NCBI RefSeq assembly: GCF_000002425.4
Contig: NC_037254.1
Coordinates: 6,244,144 to 6,308,143 of the forward strand
Source: Physcomitrium patens
Lineage: Eukaryota; Streptophyta; Bryopsida; Funariales; Funariaceae
Length of the DNA stretch: 64,000 nucleotides
Direction of reading: 5' to 3'
Notes under the pieces: generated by a model
Seen by the model: only the letters and a program-made list of their open reading frames with translations
Databases searched by the model: none
What the model was told of the DNA's origin: nothing
Made by a program: the position numbers and the translations under genes
Shown here: positions 1 to 12,366 of the stretch, piece after piece
Numbering within the stretch: the stretch's first letter is position 1
Layout of the letters: each line of letters starts with the position of its first letter

Positions 1-2069
1 TTGCTTAAAAAACGTTAAATCAATAATCAATGTTGATTTTATTGCTCAAAGAAGAAATTACTCTAGCTTCAAGAGAACCATTTTTTATTGCTCAAAAGCT
101 GCATCTCCTTCTTTTGGTACAAGATAAGAATGTCTAGATAAGGCATCGGATAAACCTTGTTGTTTTCTTGGCCGATAAGTGATGATGAACTCGAATCTTG
201 ATAAAGACATGCTCCAACGAGCTTGGCGACAATTTAATACGCGTGTTGACATAAAATATTCGAGGTTCTTGTGATCCGTATACAAAATGACTGGACTAGA
301 AGTGCCTTTTAGATAATGATACCATTCTTGAAAAGAATCCACAATTACAAGGAGTTCTTTGTCGTGGATCTCATAATTGATTTCTGCTACTGAGAATTTT
401 CTTGAATGAAAGGCTACTGGATGAAGTTTGTCATCTGTTCCCATTTGTGATAAAACCGCACCTAGAGCAAAGTCTGATGCATCTGTTTCCATAAAGAATG
501 CTTTGGAAAAATCAACACGATACAAGATTGGTGCAGAAACAAATGCTGTCTTCAAAGATTCAAAAGCAACTTCTGCTTCTTGATTCCATTGGAGTTTGTC
601 TTTACAAGTCAAACGTGTAAGTGGAGCTGCAACTCGAGAGAAGTCTTTGATGAAGGTTCGATAGTAGTTGACAAATTCTAAAAAACAATGTATATCTTTT
701 ATCATTTTTGGGATCTTCAAATCTATAATAGTTTGAACTTTTTATGGATCCATCATAAGTCCATCATTTGAAATGATGTAATCTAAAAAATCGACTTGAA
801 TAGTGTGGAGTACACACTTTTCTATCTTGGCATAGAGTCCTGCATCTCTTAGTTTTTGTAACACACGACGAACATGAAGTTCATGTTCTTTTAGATTCTT
901 AGAATAGATCAAGATGTCGTCTAGATAACATACCACAAAATCGTCCAAAATCTCTTGAAAAACATCATTCATTAGATGTTGAAAAGCTGCTGGTGCATTT
1001 GTAAGTCCAAAAGGCATGACGTTGTATTCAAAATGTCCATACCTAGTTTGAAACGCAGTCTTTCATTCATCTCCTTCTTTGATTTGTACTAGATTGTATG
1101 CTTCTCGAAGATCTATTTTTGCATAGATCCTAGCTTGATTCAGTTGATCAAGAAGTCCGGATATTAAAGGTAGTGGATATCTGTTTTTGATGGTAAACTT
1201 GTTGAGTCCTCGATAATCAACACACATCGGCAATGATCCATTTTTTTCTTCACAAATAGAATTGGAGCTCCTGTCGAAGATTTAGAATGGCGTACGAAAT
1301 TCTTGACTAGATTTTCTTCAATATACTCCTTGAGTTCAGCCAATTCATTTTGTGATAAACTATAGATTGGTCCGAATGGCAGTTGTGCTCTTTCATGAAG
1401 GTCAATTGAGCAATCATAGGGACGATGTTCCGAGAGTGTATCCGCATTCTTTTTTTCAAATACATCTTGAAATTCTTAATATTGGCTTAGAATGCCACTT
1501 GAAGTCTTTTTACCAGTAGAAACGGGTGTAGCATAAATAATGTATGGTGATTCTTTCATAGCAGCATGCAAGAAAGCTTTTGTACCTATAAATATGGGTT
1601 TAATTGAACTGAACTTATGACTCTCTACTTGCTTAACTACACTATTAGTTATACTTTCAGAGAAAGTGAGAGTTCGGAAAATCTAGTCTATTTGAGGGTT
1701 GTATTTCTCTAACCATGATAAACCTAAAATGACTGGGTTAGAGGGAGATCTAATGATATTAAATACTACAAAACTATTATGACCATTGATTATTACTTCT
1801 ATAGGAAGGATTTTATGAGTAATATCTCGAGAAGACAATGGACGACTATCTATGACTTCTACATGAACAGGTTTAGTTTTCTTTACTAAAGATATGCTAT
1901 GTCTTTTAGTAAATTCTTCATCTAAAAAACACGCTGAGGCTCCTGAATCTAACAAGGCAGAGACTTTGTAATGTTTAGGTCCTAAAATAACATTTAATGT
2001 AAAACAAGGAGAGGGCTTTGAGGAGAGAATAGGACCTTTATTAGAAGTTGTGTAAGGTTCCAGCCGCAC
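1..2069 (-). pseudogene. pol of copy A (protease, RT, RNase H), broken
   Basis: Protease lies at 2069-1683 with the catalytic LLDSGAS motif intact. The RT fingers and palm (about 1400-1020) are out of frame, with a deletion near 1240. The open block 1017-742 holds the palm with the catalytic YLDD box intact. The block 720-85 holds the RT thumb and RNase H, with acidic positions visible in METDASDFALG, EIHDKELL and YTDHKNLE. The reading frame is broken at least between protease and RT and near 720-742. Integrase lies beyond the left edge. Confidence 0.9.
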
Positions 2070-2083
2070 GGTCCTTATTGTAG

Positions 2084-3082
2084 CTAGACAAACTTGTTTT
2101 CCAACATATTATCTTCTTTCACAGCCATACTCCTCATTTTGTGATTGTGTCGTTTCTTTGGACAATGTTGAGCAGTGTGCTTTGGTTCTCCACAATATAA
2201 ACATAATCCTTCTTGACGACGACGAGTCTTTTCTTGCTCAATAAGAGGTTTGAAACGTACTGCATCAATTTGCATATCCTCTACTTCCGAATGTATGTGT
2301 TGAAGAGATGTTGGTGTTGCCATTGAATTATAGTAACGTTGAGGTCCACTTGTACGGTTCTCAGATCGGAATTCAAAAAGGCGATTGTCGCACTTCACAG
2401 CAAAGTCAATTGCTTGATTCAATGTTTGATGATCAAGTAAGTTGAGCATTAATTTTTTTACCTCATATTGTAATCCGTAGAAAAATTGGCTAATAAGTGC
2501 AGCATCATCCCACTTGATATCAGTTACAAGTTGTCAAAATTGTGAAGCATATAACATTACTGATCGATTGCCTTGTCGTAAAATACGGATCTTATTGGTT
2601 GCAACACGAATTGCATCATGTTCTCCATACATGGATCGAAACTCCGCCAAAAAAGCCTCTAGATTATCCAATATTGGATCTCGTCATTCAAGAAAAGATG
2701 AAAACCACGATAGTGCTGAATCTGAAAGAAGCGTACCAATGAATCTAACTTGTGATCCTGGAGTTGGATAGCTTTGGGGTTGAAGTTCAATCACAGGTTG
2801 CACTTCATTGATAAATCCTCGAAACTTGGATCTGATGCCATCAAACTTCTCGGGTAGGGCAATTCTTGGTTCTCTAACATTTGAAGGGTGTTCCACCATA
2901 TGAAAAAGGACATGGTTTGGTGCAGATGTTGAAGCTGCTCCAACCATTTCTATATCTTCACTTCCTTCCAATCTGGTTGCTCCTTGTGGTGGTAAATTGA
3001 GTTGATGCATCGCAAGCATTAACTCCCTCAATTGTTCTTGTATTTGTGCCATTGCACTCTTCATTTCAAGAAGTTCTGCCAT
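2084..3082 (-). pseudogene. gag of copy A, broken
   Basis: Capsid/nucleocapsid region of copy A. The start ATG is at 3082. An open N-terminal block (3082-2684) contains a Gln-rich start and the LPEKFDG segment typical of this gag type. After a disrupted stretch (about 2683-2450) a second open block (2449-2084) carries an intact CCHC zinc knuckle (CLYCGEPKHTAQHCPKK). The two blocks are in different frames or separated by stops, so a full gag cannot be made. The homologous knuckle in copy B has lost its last Cys. Confidence 0.88.
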
Positions 3083-3294
3083 GATAATACTTAGAAGAGA
3101 GAAGATGTCTAATATCGCTCAAGACAAATAGAAGAGAGGACTTGAGAACAAAGAAAATATTAAGGACAATATCAGTTTAGAAGAGGGTAATCCGCAACTT
3201 CTAATATGCTTACATCTTATTAAGAAAAAGGGGTAATCCATTCTTAATCAAGATTAGACAAAGCTCTGATATTGTAGGTGTACTCTTGTCAATC

Positions 3295-3855
3295 TGTCAA
3301 GGACAAGAACTCGATGAAAAAACAATTCAAATAAGTGAGCCTTCACTCAAAGAGAGGTAACAAAATATAAATAAACAAGTATATATATTGAAAGAGAAAC
3401 TTGAATGGCTATTGCCAAAAGACAAGAAAACTAGAGACCCTTGAAACTAGACTAGAAGCAAGAAAGGAGTTGACAAGAGTGAAGAAGCCTTCACTCTTGT
3501 CTCTATATATATTATCTAACTAGGAGCTACGTGGCAACGTTCTATAGGACCTCCAATATGTGTTGACTTTGTAGGACACATGCCTTGACTTACAAGGTAA
3601 GTTTTTCTATGTGTGGGCCACATAATTAGCTTGATCCTCAAGCTAACAACATGTGTGGCACATGGCCAACTTGTTGACTACGTTTCTAATCCAAAAAGTC
3701 AATTAAAGACACCTATGAAGTCAAAGCAGCGTCTACGAAGCTTCTAAGAAGCTTTCATATTAAATATTATAGAATTAATTTACTTTTACCTAATTTTACT
3801 TACTTCTACCTATTTGTATATGTAATTATTAGCTTATATGATTATGGCCGTGACA
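3295..3855 (-). repeat. 5' LTR of copy A
   Basis: A 561-bp repeat bounded by TGTCA and TGACA, the same length as the 3' LTR of copy B (39221-39781) and nearly identical to it. On the minus strand it carries a TATATATA box near 3502-3510, a perfect 13-bp-stem hairpin at 3472-3501 just downstream of the TATA, and an ABRE-type TACGTGGC (plus-strand reading) at 3528-3535 just upstream. Past its 3' end on the minus strand, about 20 nt into the leader, lies a run resembling the initiator-Met primer binding site (ATCAGAGC, within 3261-3278). Confidence 0.93.
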
Positions 3856-4099
3856 CTTCCGTAGATTGCTTCATTTTCAAATACAAAAAATTCTTGAAAA
3901 GCCTCCTTATACTTAGCATATATTAGAGTTGAGGCTAAAGAGATTCTCAATCTCAACAATACATCTCTTGGAGTTCTAGTTCACTTCTCTTGGTGATGAT
4001 CTTGTACTTATCTAGTTTAATTAAGTTCTTATTAATTTTCTTATTGAAATTCTTTTATTCAATTTTTTGTTTGGTTTCCTACATGGTAAATTTGTGACA
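3856..4099 (+). repeat. Relic LTR fragment of the nested-element family
   Basis: About 244 bp matching, with many differences, the TATA-to-end part of the LTRs at 40863-41282 and 42419-42801: shared AACAA(T/C)ACATCTCTTGGAGTT block, TTCTTGTACT/GATCTTGTACTT block and the terminal TGTGACA. The upstream U3 half is missing because copy A's LTR begins directly at 3855, so copy A probably inserted into this older LTR. A weakened version of the family's hairpin is still visible at 3928-3957. Confidence 0.7.
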
Positions 4100-4980
4100 T
4101 TTCTAAGAAGAAGTATGAAGGCAATATATTTTTAATTTTAAGATAAAAGAGATTAAAATATTCTTTAATATTTTAATTAAATTTTTTTTTTCTTAGAATC
4201 ATTCTATGATAAGATGGTATTATCATAAATATCTTGCCAAGGTTCTCAAAAAAACTTTGTTCAAATTAATATATTTTTAAGTTTGAAATTTAAAAATGTT
4301 ACATTTTTATTTACTACTTTTGTGCTTTTACTTATTGGTGATTATATTATATTAAAAGTATGAAGTATTTTTTTTTAAAAAAAATATAATATGAATAATA
4401 TTATATTATTATAATCATTTTGATTATACTTTTTTTGTGTGAAATTTGATAAATATAACAGAAGTCAAAGATTCTATCAAAGTTTTACATTGTAGATTTT
4501 CTTTTTTCTTTTCTGCATCTAAAATTATAAAACAATGGTATTGATGGATTGAGGTGATATCTAAAAATTAAAAAAATAATAAAAAAGGTATATTGGCATG
4601 TGATAGAAATGTTCTTTTTACACCAATGACCAAACAACATGAAACTTTATGTATCAAACTCCGTTAGCTTAACAATGAAATTTGCCAGTGCCACATTATA
4701 ACCAATTTCACATTCAGTATCAAAGCTAACAACCCCTATGCATACATGCAGTTTCCAAAAAAGACATTACCATCATTAAAATTCTCCAAAGACACATTCA
4801 TTTCATATGTTTACACCCTGAAAAGAAAAAAAGAATCAAGATATAATATACAGTCACAAGTTTCCAAACAAAAAACTTACATTTTTCTACAATGTAACAA
4901 CCAAAATACACATATTGAAAATCCGCTCTCTTCTAATTGAACTTGAACTTTATTTTCATCATGCTGCAGAATAATAACAC

Positions 4981-5000
<20 letters not shown>
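4100..5000. other. AT-rich intergenic DNA
   Basis: Very AT-rich sequence with homopolymer runs and a compound (TA)n/(CA)n microsatellite at about 4980-5013. No convincing coding region; open stretches here are low-complexity. Confidence 0.7.
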
Positions 5001-5013
<13 letters not shown>

Positions 5014-5014
<1 letters not shown>

Positions 5015-6200
5015 AACATAAGTACAGGAATGTGGTGGCAATGTAGGGCATGGAACCCTAAATTTAGCTGTGGCTCTTTAAATTTTAGCGGTAGAGGAGG
5101 AAGAGGAAGGAAGGCAGCCAGCCTTGTTTGAAAAGTGGGTATTGGGGGCTTTTGCACAATTTTGTCAATGATATTTTTTAATATTTTCTGTTTTTTAGAT
5201 TGTTTTTTCATGGACGGGAAAAGCGTGCTGGAGGACGAGTGCTGGTGCTTTTCAGTCGAGGATAAAAACAATTAGTTTGTAGGGGGGGGGTGGAGAAGGA
5301 GGAGGAGGAGGATTTGCACTTGGTCCTCCAGCTTGGACACTTGTACTGTGTCGTTTTGTAGATACACACTCTTTGCTTTTTCGCCTCAGGCTTTCATCAC
5401 TTCTTGTGTGTTGTTTTGTATTAGTGTGTGTGTGTGTGTGTGTGTTTGTAAGTGGTCCACTTCGGCAACATGGCATCGATGTTGCGGTGGTCGGTGGTGG
5501 TGGTGGCGGATGACGATGACCAGATGGCTGAATGTTGTTGCTGCTGTGCGGCTCCGCTTTTTCACATTCTACCGCCAGCCGAGGGGGTCGGCAAAACGGC
5601 AATAGCGAGGAAACGAGTTTTCTTACCGTGGGTCAGTCGCGGTTCGGAATGCTCCGTCTTGTGTGCGTGGATCTTCGTCTACTTGCTAAAATAAGCAGGA
5701 GAAATTTTATAATCCACACCCAGAAACCGAAACTGTGGGCAGCCCCTCGAGTGTACCATGACCTTGAACACGCCCACCATTTGCTAAAAAGGGAGAGAAT
5801 ACCCTTCCCTGGTGCCTAACCGAATGGATACCATAAAAGTAATGTGGGCTGCGGCAGCGCCATTCTAGCGTCCCATTGAATGGCAATTAAGGAACTGCAG
5901 AATGGGTGAGGGGTTTGCGAACGATGTGCGAGCGTGAACACCCGAGCAAGACGAAGAGAGTTCCCGGCCTGGGCAGATTTTTAGGCGGACCCAAAAGGCG
6001 TTTTCGTGTGGTGGGAGCCGTGAAGTTCAAGGGTGCCTGCTGCCACATCCACCCCTCGGTGAATAGTATTATAGTAAAGGGGAGAATGATTGGGTAGGAT
6101 TGCGCCCAGTGGGGCCTGGGGTTGCACTGCTGGAAGGATTTCACCCCTACCCACCTAGCTGGCCCGTCCCTCTCCTCTCTCTGCCTAGAGTAGAGTAGTA
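5014..6200. other. Upstream flank of the bHLH gene
   Basis: GC content rises sharply compared with the DNA to the left. Contains a G-run at 5281-5290, a (TG)n microsatellite at about 5424-5445 and purine-rich tracts. No protein-coding signal could be recognised on either strand; open frames follow low-complexity repeats. Probably the distal promoter of the gene that starts at about 6.2-6.5 kb. Confidence 0.5.
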
Positions 6201-7854
6201 TTCCCTTGTAGTTCTAGACGGTACCTAGAGCTCTAGTACAAAGCCTGAAAGCAAGGGACACGCGATGACTTGCGAGAGAGACGACTCATTGCCTCATCAC
6301 AAAACGTAGACAGTCGCATTTTCCCAGCACAGCAAGGAGCCAACCCCAACCCCAACCTCTCTCTCACCACTCACATCTCCAGCACCATACCCGCACAGGA
6401 GCCCAGCCGGGACGACGAGCAGGAACAGTGGTGAACAGGGGGAGAGTATGTCGTAGCGACTGTTCTGTGGTTCCTCATAGTGTTGTGATTTTGCTTCAAA
6501 TCTCAGCTTCTTTGTAGGCTCTTTTCTGCGTGTGTGTGTGTGTGTGTGTGTGTGTTTGTTCGCGGATGTGTGCAGGAAGTGGGTGGGTGTGGGTGTGGGC
6601 GGCTCTTTGTTAAATTTGTAATGTGTGATATATTATTTCAATTTAATTCCTTTTCAAATTTTTTATAGTCGGAGTTGTTTCGGCCGGTTGAGATTGAACT
6701 TCTTGACTGGTACAGCTTTGCCGAGCTGAGGGGCTTCGGGTTTGTGTGTGTGTTTGTTAGTGGTTGGGTTGCGGTGGAGTGTTTTGAGGAGAGAGGCAGG
6801 GGAGGGGTTAAGTTGCAGTTGGGGAAGAGTTGAGATGTGTGGTGTGCGGGATGGTGTCATTCACGAGTAAGTGAATCGCGACGGTGGAGATTGGAATGTG
6901 TTTGGAGAAGCGGGTGGAGGTTCAGCTGTTGGGAGATTAGGGGAGGATCTTGGGAGATTTGACAGGGCCGCAACAATACAGAGGGTGGGAAAGTGGACTG
7001 GCGATGAGTTCAGGGTGAATGCGTTGCTTGTGTTGCCGGATTGGGGGCCGAGGGGTCGTGGAGCTGGTGCAGCTGCGACATGAAGTCTCTGGCGGTGTTT
7101 GAGGAAGAAGTGGGAGAGGGGGTGTGATTGCTGTGTTGGCTCACTGCGCAGGTGGCGTGATTTTCGTATGTATTTTTTTCCTTTTCAAAATTTCCTTTTG
7201 GGAGTGGTCAACAAAGGAAAATAAATAGCAGTGAGGAAGAGGATAGTGGGTAATCTCCGCAGCTCATCTAAGGGTGAAGTGGTCGTCGAATTCTTTGCCA
7301 AAGAGGCTTGTCTGAGGTTGGGAAGAAGTCAAACACTGCGTTGCAGGAAATATTGCATATTAGGTTGTGACTGTAATTCCAGCAGCTCAAATATAAGAAA
7401 ACGGATCTCGTTTCGCGGTGACGTAGCGTTGGTGCTTTGGAGTGGATTCTTCGAAGATGAATGTGAGTTTTGAAGCCTCGATACTACAGCTTGACCCCAA
7501 CCAGTTGCCTGAGAGCGAGAGGCTGACGTTCATGGAAGCCCAGTCCTCAGCGTCTCTTTTGATCTCTTTTCGATATAGGTTTTTTAAGTTGTTGCCGAAG
7601 GCCTTTGATTAGCATAATACTCTATGCAGAACATGAAACACTAAAACAAAAGACCTTGGGTTATTATCTGAAACAACTAAGGGATGATGGTCATGTCGCA
7701 GAAGATCTCAGCTGTGACATCCATCTCATGCGAGCGAGTGTAGCCATACCGAAAATTGAACATAAATTGAACATGAAGATCCGTCTAGCGAACGTAGGAT
7801 AACATCTTTCCTGAGAGTCCTGTCGTGGCGGTGTGATGCAGTTGTCATCAGACT
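6200..7854 (+). promoter_or_regulatory. Promoter / long 5' UTR region of the bHLH gene
   Basis: A C/CT-rich leader-like stretch at 6320-6420 is followed by a (GT)n microsatellite (about 6528-6556). A strong splice donor (GTAAGT) lies at 6867, and acceptors TGATGCAG at 7841 and ATCAG at 7850 stand just before the start codon at 7855. A 5' UTR intron of about 1 kb ending at one of these is the simplest reading. No TATA box was assigned and the transcription start is unknown. Confidence 0.45.
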
Positions 7855-10800
7855 ATGAATCGTCTTGTGCCAGAGTGGGATAGGAGCAGCGGCATGCTCG
7901 ATGATTTGATTCCTTCAAGTGGCTTTCATGGACCAGCGAATGGGAAATTGGATTTTTTGAGATCGAAGTCGACTCGCTTTTTTCAAGTGTAAGCTTTATT
8001 CTGCTTTCACTTTACGTTATGGCTTGTTCATGTGTGGTCAGTTCTGACATCAAAGTTCAAATATCGGCTTGTTTCTCACTGTCTGGATGCTTTCTTCATA
8101 TGTGATAGACCCGATCAAGATACGTTGGAAGCGGGTAGGATCGATAATGGACATATAGTCATGCAGGGACAAACTAGTAAATGTGGCAAGCCACATTGGC
8201 AGGTCAATTATACATCGGCGTGGAATAGTGAGCAGGGAACTGAGGATGGGGTGACCCCGGGAAAACCAGTTTCCCCGAAGAGTGACGCCGCTCTGGAGGA
8301 CGTGGTTAATGAAACGGCCACTGAAGCGCATCCAACGCATCAAATCGATGCAGAGCATGATGAAATGGTATCTTGGTTGCAGTATCCACTGGATGATACC
8401 TTGGAAAGGGATTATTGCTCTGATTTTTTTGGAGAGCTGCCAGATTCCCACATCCAGTTGTTGAGAGAGTCTTTTGGGCAAGGAGCTGCGAAGACATTAC
8501 GCACTCCTTATTCTGGAGCACCAGGGAACGATGGTTTTGTTAACAGAGCTTCCACCGCGGATACTGCCATGATGTTAGGTGCCGGACGCGCGGCAGGACT
8601 TCTACCTCAGGCTGGAGTAGAAGCGTTCAGTAAAGTGCGTACAATCCACTCCCTGCAACCTTCTTCCGTTACCAGGTGTCAACAACCACATCCCAGCTCA
8701 TCAAATGGTTCCACTGTGTGCGCGACGGCTAATGTGACAACTACTAGGGCACCCACATCGGTACCTACTTCGGCAACTCCTTCAAATCCTATGTTACCAC
8801 CCAAAACTCAGCCTGCAGCTCCTACTGTTAATACGCAACCTTCCCCACCCAACAACCGGCCAGGATCTATGAATTTTTCTCACTTCTCGAGGCCTGCAGC
8901 CATAATTAAGGCAAATTTGCACAGTTTGGCAGGGATAAACGCTGCGCCTCCACCTAATGCACGGTTCAAGCAGCAGCATAGTCACTTGGTAAAGCCAACT
9001 GTGGAGGCGTGCACATCAACTGGTTCTTCTATTGCTGAGTCCACCTCAGCGGGGAATGGGCAATCGGGTTTGCATAAGGATGCGAAGGTGCAACCTTTAA
9101 TTATGGAGAGGGAGCAGAGTAATGGCACTGAGGATTCTAGATGGCAAGTTGCACCTGGTCTGTCACCGAAGAAGGATCGAGATTGTGTTGTGTCAGGAGA
9201 TTGTAAAAATTCTCCGGCTGATCAGGAAACTTGCCGGCCATCAGTTGTAATAAGTGACGCTGTGCCGGCCTCTTCCGAAAAAGGAATGTCACGTATTACA
9301 CATCACCCTGATATACAAGAGCCAACCATCACATCCTCTTCAGGTGGATATGGGACGAGTACAGACAGACTAAAAGAGGCCGCGACAAGTAACAAAAGGA
9401 AGTCAAATGAGAGGGAAGAAACGGAATGCCAGAGTGAAGTAAGTTTTTAGGGTGGAGAGATGTGGAAACTGGAGTAGCGGGATTAACATGAGTTCTTTCG
9501 GTTGAGGATAATTATGTCTTGGCTTATGGTTGCCACGTTTGCTAATGCAATGACCTCCAAATTACTGGTTACAGCATCAATAGAATTAGTCCTTTTCTCA
9601 TCACATACTGATTGTTACCTTTTATATCTTCTGAACTGTAGGATGGGGAAGATGAGTCAGTGGACACCAAGAAACCTGTAACTGGTCGTGGAAGTACAGC
9701 TAAAAGAAGCAGGGCTGCCGAAGTCCACAATCAGTCAGAAAGAGTGAGCTAACGTTTTTCATATTCCGGGCATGTATCTGAATTTTTCAGCGGGGAAGGA
9801 GCTTATGCATATTTGCTCGAGTGAAGTTTCTGTGGGTTGTTACTCATATTTTTGGTGGTTTGTCCTTGCAGCGGCGAAGAGACCGAATAAATGAGAAGAT
9901 GAGAGCTCTGCAAGAGCTGATACCAAACTCCAATAAGGTGCGTACAGTCTTCAGTTCTCTGCATTTACTCGGAGTTCTGAAATTGTTTCAGGTCTACCTT
10001 CAAACCTAGTTTCTGTGACTTCCAAACTCATTGGGTTCGTAGTCATGGCTGACTGTGTGAAACTTGCGTGGCAGACTGACAAGGCATCTATGCTGGACGA
10101 AGCAATTGAATACCTAAAAATGCTTCAGCTTCAGCTCCAGGTATGTGCTGTGTAGTTTGCTTTCGCTTATTGGCTATCTTTCGATAATCCTTCCCCATTC
10201 TTTCTTGTTTTTTCAGGGACTATATGTTAGGACCCGGTTTGTGTTTATACGATGCACTTATAGCAAGTTGAATGACTAATGGCATTCTCTTGTCCTCGCA
10301 GATGATGTCGATCAGGACGGGTATGACTTTGCCACCAATGGTAATGCCTGCTAGCTTACAACAACATATGCAGATGCCGCAGATTGCAGCAATGCCATCT
10401 ATGGGAATGGGAATGGGGATGGTGCCAATGAATCTTGGTCATGGGATGATGATGGACATGGGAGTGGCTGCCCAAGGAAGAGCAATGATGCCCTTGCAAT
10501 CGCATGTGGGACCATCCTTGAATGGCGCTATTGCAAGCGCATCGTCTATGGCTGATGTTCATGACCCTCGGTATCAAACGTCAGGTGTTATGGATCCTTA
10601 TAACGCGTACATGACTCGTCAGCATCAGCCAATGCAAATGACTCAGGTTAGACCCAGAAGCAACGTTGTTCAGTGTGATATGGTGAGTTTGTCTGTTTCA
10701 GTAGCTTTACACCATTTGTGTTCTGTGGCATTTATACTCGTTTGTCGCACTCTGTGCAGGCTGTCAGTATAGACAAATATAATGCCTACATGTTGCAACA

Positions 10801-10906
10801 GTGCCAACTTCAGCAACATCTACGGCAGCACCAACAGCAACCTCAACACCTGCAACATCAACAGCATCAGCAGGCTCCTAATATGAATGGCGGTCCTCCT
10901 CATTAA
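7855..10906 (+). CDS. PIF-like bHLH transcription factor
   Basis: Coding exons by GT-AG sites and frame: 7855-7988, 8109-9438, 9642-9743, 9872-9937, 10075-10140, 10302-10682, 10760-10906, giving about 741 residues. PIF-family proteins are nuclear G-box-binding bHLH factors controlled by phytochromes. Visible features: an N-terminal exon rich in acidic residues; an APB-like segment [10 protein letters not shown] near residue 55; the PIF-type activation motif [13 protein letters not shown] near 128-140; a long Ser/Thr/Pro-rich middle; a bHLH at about 513-566 with H-N-x-S-E-R-R-R-R in the basic region and [14 protein letters not shown] in helix 2; a Met-rich then Gln/His-rich tail. The upstream ATG was chosen because the frame before exon 2 has no ATG and GT|A joining keeps the frame. 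Exon 5 could alternatively end at 10646. The APB motif is weak (see findings). Physically intact, so likely functional. Confidence 0.88.
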
Positions 10907-12366
10907 TGGTAAACGACTCCTCACATTTCGCGTAGGAATGTGCTTTGGTTGAAATGTGGATTTTTGTGAAGAAAGTGAATTGTGGAACTGCCTGTAAGGA
11001 TTTTGCCAAGTTTATATGTGAAGATGAGGCACTTTTTTCAGAAAGTGAATCTGATGGCTTTGCTTTGGACAGGCTTTTGGAAAACTGGCTACTGCGAAAG
11101 CTAGTGCAGCTTTGTAACAAGGTGGAATGTAAAATCGATTCTCTGGAACTTGAGGTGAGAAGGACTCGAACAGGAGTCTACAACTCGTGCTGTGGGTGGT
11201 ATCAAAGCCTAAGGGCTTTGACCATTGCGGTGGTTGATGAAGCAATGCACACTTGCGAGCAAGTCGTTGACGGTGTAATCTTCACTTCACCTATTTTCGT
11301 GGAATCCTTCTTATCAGGGAGATTGAGTAGGCCAAATGCTGAGACCGTTAAATAGTGGTCATTGCCAAACCACTCTGAAGTTTCAGTAGATGCAGGGGTC
11401 TCGGAGACTCCATGATTATCAATTAGCTAGTATTTTTCTGCAGTTATGCAAAGAGTTGTGAGATTTGTGTCAGTCGTCATAGTCAGAAGCGGAATTGTAA
11501 ACATGATCACTATCAGTCACTTGCAAGATATATCAGTGACATCGCACGTACAAGAATAAGGTACAGTGGCTCAGTTCTTAAACCTTGCCTAACAATTTAC
11601 TTGCCGTTTAGGGTTAATGATCTCATTGGATTGGTAATTTTTGAAAATGTATCCAGCTCCACTTCCTAAAAATGTGGTTGTTCCTAGCGCTCGATGCTAT
11701 GTCTTTCAATCCTTGGGTCGAAAGATTCGGGTTAAACCCTAAGCCTGTCATTTCCTGAATCTTACATTCCAGCAAAAGACAAAGGATGTACTCAGTGTTA
11801 AAATTCGCGCACGCGGCAGAAACGAAATTATGTGAAGACACTCTAAAACCATGTGTATTCTTGGACAAAATCACTGAAATCTGCGTTGAGGTAGCCAGTG
11901 TGTGCAGAGTGTATGATTAATATAGCTGGTATATCCACCACGCTACAGCTCCAGAGATGAGGAATGTACAGCAGGATTTTCGTTTCCTACGCACCGTTCA
12001 GAGCTTAGGGCCAAAGGACGGCGATTCTAAGTGAATGGACGTGATAATGATTGCTGAAATGATATTGACTGAAAGTTGATTCTTGCATAGATTAAGGAAT
12101 TCGTCGATATTTAGAAGAAAAGACAACCGTGGCTTGCGTAAGCTGCCAAACTCGAACTCAACGCTTTCTGAGGTGCAGACGTGGACTTCCATGCCAAAAC
12201 GTTTTCAGTCGAGGAATTCTTTGATGGTGACATTCTGTCGAGTTGGGGATCTGATTTGTGAAAGCATCCTTCGTAAACAGTGTTTGCTAAACTGCAGTCT
12301 TGCAATTTTGGGTTCTAAGAGGACAGTTTTGTGCTCCTAGTGCGGGGAGAGATTGAAGATGGCAAG
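10907..12366 (+). other. 3' UTR and downstream flank of the bHLH gene
   Basis: Moderate-GC sequence after the stop codon. A 137-codon open stretch at 10945-11355 has no recognisable domain and lies where the 3' UTR is expected, so it is not called as a gene. The polyadenylation site was not located. The stretch ends at the start of the NAD+ synthetase relic. Confidence 0.5.

Larger units (their letters stand above)
1..3855 (-). mobile_element. Ty3/gypsy retrotransposon copy A (5' portion, decayed)
   Basis: Read on the minus strand, the order is 5' LTR (3295-3855), untranslated leader, gag from 3082 downwards, then protease, reverse transcriptase and RNase H running to base 1, where the window cuts the element. 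Protease before RT and the RT/RNase H sequence type mark it as Ty3/gypsy; near-identity to copy B at 39-47.6 kb, which ends in a chromodomain, makes it a chromovirus. Several frameshifts and stops separate the coding blocks, so it cannot encode a continuous polyprotein. Integrase, 3' LTR and the left target-site duplication lie outside the window. On the right it abuts an older relic LTR at 3856. Confidence 0.93.

Noticed and set aside
2514..2771. Plus-strand frames across gag of copy A (also 46245-46474 in copy B)
   Set aside because: Antisense shadows of gag.
5252..5602. Overlapping frames on both strands, rich in Pro, Ser, Thr-His
   Set aside because: They follow microsatellite and G-run sequence; low-complexity products only.
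8032..8108. Start of the bHLH protein within the open frame upstream of exon 2
   Set aside because: The first codon of this frame is GTG, not ATG. An upstream exon starting with ATG at 7855 joins in frame and matches PIF layout better; the stretch reads as the end of an intron with a pyrimidine-rich tract.
10945..11355. 137-codon frame after the bHLH stop
   Set aside because: No domain or splice context; it lies where the 3' UTR is expected.
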